Shown: piece by piece, positions 1 to 5,099 of the stretch
How the letters are laid out: the number at the start of each line of letters is the position of its first letter
Position numbering within the stretch: position 1 is the stretch's first letter
Assembly: GCA_017419325.1 (NCBI GenBank)
Contig: JAFOLN010000313.1
Coordinates: forward strand, 1 to 5,588
From: Clostridia bacterium
GTDB taxonomy: Bacteria > Bacillota > Clostridia > Oscillospirales > RGIG577
Reading direction: 5' to 3'
Length of the DNA stretch: 5,588 nucleotides
Translations under genes and position numbers: made by a program
Notes under the pieces: model-generated
The model's database searches: none
The model's input: only the letters and a program-made list of their open reading frames with translations
What the model was told of the DNA's origin: nothing

Positions 1-819
1 ACCGACATAAAGGTGCTCTTTAACGGAAGCTATGTCACCGGCTACAACATCGGCGGAAGAACGGCCGTATGCCTTGAGGATGTGGGCAATATTTACGAAG
101 GCCCCAACACTACCTACGGTTATTCCAAATATGCGGCCCGAGCCGAATGGAACGCGGATGAGCGCATTATTTCCCTTGACTTTATGGGCAGCTTCCCCTA
201 TGACGCACGGTTTACCGATGAAATCGCAAGATATATTCTTTACTTTAACGACAACACCATCACGGCGTCATTCGATGAGATGAACCCGTACTACTCGCGG
301 TTCGGCACGTCGGACGACGGAAATACCTTTAACAACACTCCGGCGTTTGCACAGGAAAAGTGCGTTATAAAGCCGCTGTATATAAAGTACGGAGATACGA
401 CGGAGGAGATCGGTTTATGCTGCGTTGACGCAAACGGCTACACGATGATTCGCTTTAACGATATGGATTCGCTTGTTTCAAAGCTGGATGCTTATGCGAA
501 CAGCCAAAAGAAGGCGCGCACCTTTGACGAGGTCGTGTCCATGTTCGACGACAAGAACAGTTATTCGCTCATCGACCGCGTAGACGCGGAGGATTTCACA
601 CTGCTCGTTACGAAGGCGCTTGCAAAAACGGACGAGATACTCTATATCTCTGTCGCAAAGGACGGAAGCTTCGCCGTTGTATACTCTTCCCCTGTTTATG
701 AACAGATGAAGGCGGAAAAGACGGACAGGAACCGCGTAAACGTAAACGTTTACCCCTTCGCGGGGCCCCACGGCACAACCTGGATGACGACCGATCTGAA
801 CCTTGAGTTTTATAAGTAA
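1..819 (+). CDS. Stalk-domain (copper amine oxidase N-like) protein, 5' end missing
   Basis: The reading frame is open to the left edge (T-D-I-K-V-L-F-N-G...), so this is the C-terminal 272 residues of a longer protein. A GTG at 13 is in frame, but it lies inside the conserved segment and is unlikely to be the start. Visible residues 3-60 resemble the stalk / copper-amine-oxidase N-terminal domain of secreted Firmicutes proteins: a 'KVLFNGSYV' strand, then 'YNIGGRTAVCLEDVG', then an 'AEWNADERIISL' strand. Despite the family name, such domains usually do not mark an oxidase; they occur in surface or exported proteins. The remaining about 210 residues match no family I recognise. Residues 145-155 (NGYTMIRFNDM) look like a weak second copy of the GGRTAVCLEDV segment at 18-28. 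No transmembrane segment, LPXTG motif or C-terminal anchor is visible. A signal peptide, if there is one, lies outside the window. The gene ends in TAA just before a strong terminator and converges with the MFS gene. Family assignment is moderate; function is unknown. Confidence 0.6.
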   Translation, partial: TDIKVLFNGSYVTGYNIGGRTAVCLEDVGNIYEGPNTTYGYSKYAARAEWNADERIISLDFMGSFPYDARFTDEIARYILYFNDNTITASFDEMNPYYSRFGTSDDGNTFNNTPAFAQEKCVIKPLYIKYGDTTEEIGLCCVDANGYTMIRFNDMDSLVSKLDAYANSQKKARTFDEVVSMFDDKNSYSLIDRVDAEDFTLLVTKALAKTDEILYISVAKDGSFAVVYSSPVYEQMKAEKTDRNRVNVNVYPFAGPHGTTWMTTDLNLEFYK

Positions 820-832
820 TGCTTTAACGCAG

Positions 833-867
833 AACACCTCTGCCCTGCGGGGCAGAGGTGTTTTTTT
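833..867 (+). terminator. Strong intrinsic terminator between convergent genes
   Basis: A perfect 13-bp stem (833-845 with 850-862) closes a TGCG tetraloop and runs into seven Ts (861-867). It begins 13 bases after the stop of the stalk-domain gene and is a textbook terminator for it. The MFS stop codon (866-868, minus strand) overlaps the T-tract, so the same hairpin forms directly after that gene on the minus strand. There it is followed only by TTCTGCG, so termination in that direction should be weaker. Confidence 0.9.
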
Positions 868-2125
868 ATGTTCGCTTCTGTATTTTATGTTCGGTCACCA
901 TGCTCATGAGTATTGCGGAGATGACGACGAGGGCCAAAAGGCACGACAGGCCGTTTTTATGTGATGACATGACGCCCGCCAGAAACGCGTACAGCATTGG
1001 GAAGAACGCGGCGGCGGCACGGGAGAAGGTGTTCAAAAGTCCTATGGCGGTGCCGCTTCGCACTCCCGCTATCTGCGGAAGCTCCTGAAGCATTGTGCGC
1101 GGGCCGGTTATGGCCCAGCCGTCCATTACCGCGCCGAAGAACAGCGCAATGCCTGCGGCGGTGAAGCTTCCGCTCTGTATGGCAAGTGTTCTCAGTACCG
1201 CGCTTGCTATCATGGCGGGCCAGACGAAGGGCTTCTTTCTTCCCACCTTGTCGGATATGGCCGGGAGCACGGCGTAGCCTATCATGGAGCCTAAGCTTCC
1301 CATGGAGGCTATAAGCGCGGCAAGGCGCGGCGTTGCGCCGTCCATGTCGAGCATTACCGTGGGCGCGAAGCCCATGAAGGTCTGAAGACACCCCACGGAT
1401 ATAAATTCGGCTATAAAAATGAGCCGCGCGTCGCGGGTAGACAGTATGAGCTTTAAGTTGTCGCGGATGGATATCTTTTCAATGTCGGCGGAAAGCTCTC
1501 GGTTAAGAACGACTTCGTCGGCTCGCTTGTCGCGGGCAAGCACGAGCCACAGCAGGGCAACAACAAGAATAAAGCCGCCTACTATGCGGTACATTATGTG
1601 CCATCCGCCCACCGCGTCGCATATGGGGAACGTGAGGTTATATCCCACGAGCATTCCCATATGGCCGGAGCTTAAAAGCAGGCCGTTTGCGCGAAAGAGC
1701 GCTTTTTTCTCGAACCAGGTCGTTATGACCTTTATATTTCCCGGGAAGGATATGGCCTGCGACAGTCCCGTAAGGAACATGAAAACGTAGAACGCGGTGA
1801 AATTCTCGGTAATGCCGCGCCCGAAGACGGCCACGGCTCCCACGCATACGGAAACGGCCATGAGTATCTTTGTGCTGAACTTGTCAAGGAGCATTCCTGA
1901 AATCAGCGTAAAGAACATGAGCCCCAGCGGTATCGCGCCCCATACGGCGGAGGTCTGATATTCGTTCCAGCCGAGGTCGGGCGCTATTGTCGTGAAAAGA
2001 GTCGATATGGATGCGCCGCAAAAGCCGTATATCGTAAAGTATATAAGGCAGATGAGCGCAAGCATTACATATTTGAAACCGGGGCGCGCATGAAGTCCCG
2101 CGCCCTTATGGCTTTGGGTGTCCAA
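866..2125 (-). CDS. Major facilitator superfamily transporter
   Basis: A complete 419-residue polytopic membrane protein with the size and two-half layout of a 12-helix MFS carrier. Hydrophobic segments fall roughly at residues 17-41, 57-80, 86-103, 108-128, 145-167, 176-197, 232-255, 266-290, 298-317, 320-341, 353-382 and 390-410. A hydrophilic loop at about 198-230 separates the halves. The MFS loop signature (motif A) appears after helix 2 as GMLLDKFSTK (77-86) and again after helix 8 as ISDKVGRKKP (290-299). The first copy has lost the usual G and R of the G-x-R/K end. The substrate cannot be read from the sequence; small organic anions, sugars or drugs are all possible. The start is TTG at 2125, supported by an AGAAGGA ribosome site 8 bases upstream. 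The next in-frame Met (residue 21) lies inside helix 1, so it would spoil the membrane topology. The gene follows asnS on the same strand after 63 bases. I see no promoter in that gap, so readthrough from asnS is likely. The MFS assignment is secure; the substrate is not. Confidence 0.9.
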   Translation of the reverse strand: MDTQSHKGAGLHARPGFKYVMLALICLIYFTIYGFCGASISTLFTTIAPDLGWNEYQTSAVWGAIPLGLMFFTLISGMLLDKFSTKILMAVSVCVGAVAVFGRGITENFTAFYVFMFLTGLSQAISFPGNIKVITTWFEKKALFRANGLLLSSGHMGMLVGYNLTFPICDAVGGWHIMYRIVGGFILVVALLWLVLARDKRADEVVLNRELSADIEKISIRDNLKLILSTRDARLIFIAEFISVGCLQTFMGFAPTVMLDMDGATPRLAALIASMGSLGSMIGYAVLPAISDKVGRKKPFVWPAMIASAVLRTLAIQSGSFTAAGIALFFGAVMDGWAITGPRTMLQELPQIAGVRSGTAIGLLNTFSRAAAAFFPMLYAFLAGVMSSHKNGLSCLLALVVISAILMSMVTEHKIQKRT

Positions 2126-2133
2126 AAGGGTTT

Positions 2134-2140
2134 TCCTTCT
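2134..2140 (-). promoter_or_regulatory. Ribosome binding site of the MFS gene
   Basis: On the minus strand this reads AGAAGGA, 8 bases before the TTG at 2125. It decides the start, because there is no ATG or GTG at a better distance and the TTG keeps helix 1 whole. Confidence 0.8.
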
Positions 2141-2153
2141 TTCTTTAAGCAGT

Positions 2154-2184
2154 AAGAGACGGGATGAACTCCCGTCTCTTTTTT
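2154..2184. terminator. Hairpin between asnS and the MFS gene
   Basis: A perfect 11-bp stem (2154-2164 with 2170-2180) with a 5-base loop. The T-tract (2179-2184) is on the plus strand, whereas both flanking genes are on the minus strand. In the asnS transcript the hairpin forms a few bases after the stop codon but is followed by ACTGCTTAAAG, not a U-run. It is probably a weak or partial asnS terminator that lets some transcription into the MFS gene, or a barrier to antisense transcription. The structure is certain; its role is inferred. Confidence 0.5.
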
Positions 2185-2188
2185 ATTC

Positions 2189-3583
2189 TTATCTGTCGAG
2201 CGTGCCTACGGTTCTCGGGAAGAGAAGCACGTCGCGGATGTTCTGCATGCCGGTCATGTACATTATAAGACGCTCAAAGCCCAGTCCGAAGCCGGCGTGC
2301 TTTACGCCGCCGTATCTTCTTAAGTCGAGGTACCATTCGTAATCGGCCTCGTTAAGTCCGCATTCCTGCATACGCGCGCGAAGCACGTCCTCGCGCTCCT
2401 CTCTCTGGCTGCCGCCGACTATCTCGCCTATTCCGGGAACGAGGCAGTCCATTGCCGCAACCGTCTTGTTGTCGTCGTTTACGCGCATATAGAAGGACTT
2501 TATCTCCTTCGGGTAGTCGGTAACGAATACTGGCTTCTTGTATACCTGCTCGGTTATGAAGCGCTCGTGCTCCGTCTGAAGGTCGCTTCCCCACGTTACC
2601 GGGTACTCGAACTTGTCCTTATGCTCTCCGAGTATCTCTATGGCCTTCGTGTAGGTTATATGTTCAAACTCGCTGGAGACTATGCTCTTTAAGCGCTCGA
2701 TGAGCTCCTTGTCCATGAACTTGTTGAAAAACTCCATCTCTCTGGGGCAATGCTCAAGCACATAGGAGATAACGTACTTTATCATGTCCTCCGCAAGCTT
2801 CATGTCGTCCTTTAAGTCCGCGAAAGCGATCTCCGGCTCTATCATCCAGAACTCAGCCGCGTGGCGGGCGGTGTTGGAGTTTTCGGCACGGAAGGTGGGG
2901 CCGAAGGTGTATACCTTCTTGAATGCCATGGCCATAGCCTCCGCCTCGAGCTGTCCGCTTACGGTGAGGGATGAAGCCTTACCGAAGAAGTCGGCTTTTT
3001 CGTTTACGGTGCCGTCCTCGTTTTTGGGAAGGTCATTAAGGTCAAGCGTCGTTACTCTGAACATCTCGCCTGCGCCCTCGCAGTCGCTGCCCGTGATTAT
3101 CGGGGTATGAACATAGACGAAGCCGCGCTTCTGGAAAAAGTCGTGTATAGCGTATGCGGCAACGGAGCGAACGCGGTATACGGCGAGGAAGGTGTTCGTT
3201 CTCGGGCGAAGGTGGGATATGCCGCGTAAGAACTCCATTGAATGACGCTTCTTCTGAAGCGGATAGTCGGGAGTGGAGCGTCCCTCTACCGTGACCTTTT
3301 CGGCCTTTATCTCAAAGGGCTGCTTTGCGTCGGGCGTTACTGCCACCGTGCCGTCCACCCATATGGAGGAGCCGACGTTGAGCTTCGAGAGCTCCTTGAA
3401 ATTATCTACTACGCCATCCTCAAAAACTATCTGTATGTTTGAAAACGACGTGCCGTCGTTTATCTCAATAAATCCGAAGTTCTTCGACGCGCGCGTGGTG
3501 CGCACCCATCCGCAGACGGTGACCTTCTGTCCGTCGAGCTTTTCAAAGGTGTCAAACAGGTCCTTAATCTCGATCTGTGCCAA
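2189..3583 (-). CDS. asnS: Asparaginyl-tRNA synthetase (AsnRS)
   Basis: A cytoplasmic class IIb aminoacyl-tRNA synthetase that activates asparagine with ATP and charges tRNA-Asn. At 464 residues it is essentially full length (the E. coli enzyme has 466). Residues 1-100 form the anticodon-binding OB fold ('VTVCGWVRTTRASKNFGFIEI'-type start). The catalytic core follows: motif 1 around 137-163 ending at Pro161, motif 2 with FRAENSNTARH (231-241), and motif 3 with GFGLGFERL (431-439), whose Arg contacts ATP. The AsnRS-type insertion is present between GAGEMF (171-175 region) and FFGKASSLTVSGQLE (199-213). These features, with the FRAENSNT sequence, separate it from AspRS and LysRS. The start is TTG at 3583, with AAAGGA 9 bases upstream; the protein then begins MAQIEIKDLF, and I see no alternative start. 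A dedicated promoter lies just upstream. Presence of AsnRS indicates direct charging of tRNA-Asn rather than sole reliance on amidation of Asp-tRNA-Asn. Confidence 0.97.
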   Translation of the reverse strand: MAQIEIKDLFDTFEKLDGQKVTVCGWVRTTRASKNFGFIEINDGTSFSNIQIVFEDGVVDNFKELSKLNVGSSIWVDGTVAVTPDAKQPFEIKAEKVTVEGRSTPDYPLQKKRHSMEFLRGISHLRPRTNTFLAVYRVRSVAAYAIHDFFQKRGFVYVHTPIITGSDCEGAGEMFRVTTLDLNDLPKNEDGTVNEKADFFGKASSLTVSGQLEAEAMAMAFKKVYTFGPTFRAENSNTARHAAEFWMIEPEIAFADLKDDMKLAEDMIKYVISYVLEHCPREMEFFNKFMDKELIERLKSIVSSEFEHITYTKAIEILGEHKDKFEYPVTWGSDLQTEHERFITEQVYKKPVFVTDYPKEIKSFYMRVNDDNKTVAAMDCLVPGIGEIVGGSQREEREDVLRARMQECGLNEADYEWYLDLRRYGGVKHAGFGLGFERLIMYMTGMQNIRDVLLFPRTVGTLDR

Positions 3584-3592
3584 TTAAATCAA

Positions 3593-3598
3593 TCCTTT
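3593..3598 (-). promoter_or_regulatory. asnS: Ribosome binding site of asnS
   Basis: On the minus strand this reads AAAGGA, 9 bases before the TTG start. It supports initiation at TTG, since no ATG or GTG occurs nearby in frame. Confidence 0.8.
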
Positions 3599-3622
3599 CA
3601 GTTTTTCACTTATATCTAATAT

Positions 3623-3651
3623 ATTATAATAACATAAAACCGGAAATACAA
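3623..3651 (-). promoter_or_regulatory. Vegetative (sigma-A type) promoter of asnS
   Basis: On the minus strand a TTGTAT -35 box (3646-3651) is followed, after exactly 17 bases (3629-3645), by a perfect TATAAT -10 box (3623-3628). It sits in an AT-rich gap just downstream of the hydrolase terminator. The predicted transcription start is near 3616, giving a leader of about 33 bases before the asnS start codon. That leader has no room for a T-box or other large riboswitch. Confidence is high for the motif; the start point is predicted. Confidence 0.85.
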
Positions 3652-3662
3652 GATACAAATGC

Positions 3663-3700
3663 AAAAAAAGCGCGCCTGTGAAAAAATACAGGCGCGCTTT
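3663..3700 (-). terminator. Intrinsic terminator of the SGNH hydrolase gene
   Basis: A perfect 13-bp stem (3667-3679 with 3688-3700), GC-rich in its core, closes an 8-base loop. On the minus strand it runs into seven Ts (the A-run at 3663-3669). It begins 8 bases after the hydrolase stop codon and separates that unit from the asnS promoter. A strong, correctly oriented terminator. Confidence 0.93.
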
Positions 3701-3708
3701 GGGCTTTT

Positions 3709-4446
3709 TTACTTAAGTATCTCCGGGAGGTTCTTCTCTATATCCGCGGTCACAGCGTCGGCTATTTTCTTATGTCCCGCAGCGTTGGGATGGATGCCGT
3801 CAAGACAGATGAAGTCCCTGTAACGGCGTTCGCTTAAAAAAGCGGTGCGAACATCGATCACATGACAGCCAAGCTCACGGGCGGTATTTGAAAGCACATT
3901 GCTGTAATGCTCGTGGGAGCGGTATATCTGATAAAGGTCGTCCTCGAGCCACATGAGCACATTGTTTCTCCCCTCCTCCGAAAAGTCGCGGGAGAACCAC
4001 TTAAAGTATCTCCATGCGTCGATGATGGGCAGGTTCATGATAACGGCTTCGCCGCCCGTTTTCCGTATCATTTCTATCATTTCGGTGATATTGCGCCTGA
4101 AATCCTCAACGGAAACGTGGCTTACATGCTCCATATCGGGCACCTTGGCTATCTCCTCCCAGTAGTGGTCGGTGTCGTTGCCGCCGAAGCATATAAGATG
4201 GAGCGTATGGCTTAAATCCTTGCCTTCCTTTTCATCGAGGATGAGACGCTTCCTTAAAAGACGTCTGCCCTTTTCGGAAACAAAGCCGAAATGCGCGAAG
4301 TTGTCAACGGGGATGCAAAGCTTTTCCGAAACAAGGCTCACGCAGCTTTCGGGGCCAAGCTTCACATAGCGCTTTGTTTCACCGTCGAGCGCAACTCCCT
4401 GAAGAAGAGAGTCGCCCCATATCATTATCCTGTCAAATCTGCTCAT
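3709..4446 (-). CDS. SGNH/GDSL-family hydrolase, cytoplasmic
   Basis: A 245-residue protein with all four SGNH blocks. The nucleophile motif is GDS (11-13, Ser13). Block II Gly is probably Gly54 in HFGF. Block III is GGND (88-91, Asn90). Block V is DGIHPN (216-221), carrying the catalytic Asp216 and His219. Family members are esterases, lipases, acyltransferases or carbohydrate deacetylases; the actual substrate cannot be told. There is no signal peptide: the GDS motif comes within the first 13 residues, so the enzyme is expected in the cytoplasm. The start at ATG 4446 is chosen because GGAGG (4454-4458) sits 7 bases upstream. The frame stays open to a TTG at 4503, but that extension lies inside an intergenic hairpin and has no Shine-Dalgarno. 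The gene lies 74 bases after the Asp23 gene on the same strand, with a hairpin between them, and ends at a strong terminator. It may be co-transcribed with the Asp23 gene, but no functional link is known to me. Confidence 0.9.
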   Translation of the reverse strand: MSRFDRIMIWGDSLLQGVALDGETKRYVKLGPESCVSLVSEKLCIPVDNFAHFGFVSEKGRRLLRKRLILDEKEGKDLSHTLHLICFGGNDTDHYWEEIAKVPDMEHVSHVSVEDFRRNITEMIEMIRKTGGEAVIMNLPIIDAWRYFKWFSRDFSEEGRNNVLMWLEDDLYQIYRSHEHYSNVLSNTARELGCHVIDVRTAFLSERRYRDFICLDGIHPNAAGHKKIADAVTADIEKNLPEILK

Positions 4447-4453
4447 ATTAAAA

Positions 4454-4458
4454 CCTCC
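4454..4458 (-). promoter_or_regulatory. Ribosome binding site of the SGNH hydrolase, in a small inverted repeat
   Basis: On the minus strand this reads GGAGG, 7 bases before ATG, and decides the start. It sits within the inverted repeat AAAACC-GGA-GGTTTT (4450-4464), so it could be partly paired. The stem is only 6 bp, four of them A-U pairs, and is likely weak. Confidence 0.8.
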
Positions 4459-4476
4459 GGTTTTTATGCACAAACA

Positions 4477-4499
4477 GGAACGGGCAAAAAGCCCGTTCC
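4477..4499. terminator. Hairpin between the Asp23 and SGNH hydrolase genes
   Basis: A perfect 9-bp stem (4477-4485 with 4491-4499) with a 5-base loop. On the minus strand it is followed by TGTTTGTGC, an imperfect U-tract, so termination after the Asp23 gene is probably partial. On the plus strand a T-rich stretch (4508-4522) follows 8 bases later. Since no promoter is obvious before the hydrolase gene, partial readthrough is the simplest reading. Confidence 0.5.
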
Positions 4500-4520
4500 C
4501 CAAAGCTTCTTTTTTCTTTT

Positions 4521-5012
4521 TTATTCGTTCTCCGCGGGCGCGTCCTGTGCCGTCTCGGCGGGCTCTGCTTCGTCCTCTGCGGGCGCGGGAGTCTCCGCTT
4601 CCGCCTCTTCCTTAGGCTCCGCGGGGGCGCTTGTCTCAAGCTTAACGCCCTGAACGTGTACGTTTACGCGGTCAACGGAGATGCCGGTCATGGTTTCAAC
4701 GTCGTCCTTTATCTTTTCCTGGAGCTTTGCGGAAACGGCGGGGATGACTGCGCCGTAATTTACTATGATATTCGCGTCGATTACGGCAACGCCGTCGTTT
4801 ACCTCGACCTTTATGCCGCGCGAAACGTTTCTCTTGCCGAGAAGCTCCGCAAGGCCGCCGGTCAGATTCTGCGCAACGCCTGCGATGCCGTCTATCTCGG
4901 TCACGGCAACGGAAGCTATGGCCGAAACAACGTCGGGTGAAATTCTTACCGTTCCTATATCTATTTCCTCTTCCATGGACTCGCTGTTTACGTTTACGTC
5001 TCTCTCCTCCAT
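4521..5012 (-). CDS. Asp23/Gls24 family (DUF322) protein with acidic C-terminal tail
   Basis: A 163-residue soluble protein. Residues about 16-126 form the Asp23/Gls24 (DUF322) domain: 'IGTVRISPDVVSAIASVAV' (19-37), 'EIDGIAGVAQ' (39-48), 'GIKVEVNDGVAVIDANIIVNYG' in the 66-87 region, and a final helix and strand with 'VNVHVQGVKL' (116-125). Family members include staphylococcal Asp23, linked to envelope stress, and Bacillus YqhY, whose gene lies beside accBC; the biochemical activity is not well defined. Residues 128-163 are a low-complexity tail with 11 Ala, 11 Glu, 2 Asp, 6 Pro and a single Lys, probably disordered and extending past the usual domain end. The start at ATG 5012 is backed by an AAGGAGGT ribosome site; Met13 has none. 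The gene follows spoIIIAH by 87 bases, a pairing seen in many spore formers. There is no signal peptide or membrane segment, so it is expected in the cytoplasm or peripheral to the membrane. Confidence 0.9.
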   Translation of the reverse strand: MEERDVNVNSESMEEEIDIGTVRISPDVVSAIASVAVTEIDGIAGVAQNLTGGLAELLGKRNVSRGIKVEVNDGVAVIDANIIVNYGAVIPAVSAKLQEKIKDDVETMTGISVDRVNVHVQGVKLETSAPAEPKEEAEAETPAPAEDEAEPAETAQDAPAENE

Positions 5013-5017
5013 TTTGT

Positions 5018-5025
5018 ACCTCCTT
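5018..5025 (-). promoter_or_regulatory. Ribosome binding site of the Asp23-family gene
   Basis: On the minus strand this reads AAGGAGGT, near-perfect for pairing with 16S rRNA, 5 bases before ATG 5012. It fixes the start at the first Met instead of Met13. Confidence 0.9.
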
Positions 5026-5067
5026 GTTATATTTGATAGATTTATTATTATTCAGCTTACGTCTGTT

Positions 5068-5076
5068 ATTCTATCA
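5068..5076 (-). promoter_or_regulatory. Possible extended -10 promoter of the Asp23-family gene
   Basis: On the minus strand TGATAGAAT provides a TGn extension and a TAGAAT -10 box (5068-5073, one mismatch to TATAAT) in the AT-rich gap after spoIIIAH. No good -35 is present at 16-18 bases, as expected for an extended -10 promoter or for chance in AT-rich DNA. If real, it would let the Asp23-family gene be expressed outside sporulation. Weak support. Confidence 0.3.
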
Positions 5077-5099
5077 TACAATAAATTTCGCTTTTATGT

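Noticed and set aside
13..15. GTG at 13 as a true start of the stalk-domain gene
   Set aside because: The frame continues to the window edge and the residues before it fit the conserved strand of the domain, so the gene is cut by the edge.
736..752. Repeated TTTACG/CGTAAA units here, near 4659 and near 4988
   Set aside because: All lie inside reading frames encoding alternating Asn-Val or Val-Tyr type strands; they look like coding coincidence and not a dispersed repeat.
478..837. Long open frames antisense to the stalk-domain gene and others antisense to asnS, the MFS gene and the Asp23 gene
   Set aside because: They have no ribosome sites and no recognisable protein features and lie opposite well-supported genes; high GC content makes such shadow frames common.
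4447..4503. A 19-residue N-terminal extension of the SGNH hydrolase starting at TTG 4503
   Set aside because: It runs through an intergenic hairpin and has no Shine-Dalgarno, while ATG 4446 has GGAGG at ideal distance and directly precedes the family's conserved N-terminal strand and GDS motif.
4506..4632. GC-rich, repetitive-looking stretch that might be a tandem DNA repeat
   Set aside because: It encodes the Ala/Glu/Pro-rich tail of the Asp23-family protein; the low complexity is explained by protein composition and no fixed repeat unit is seen.
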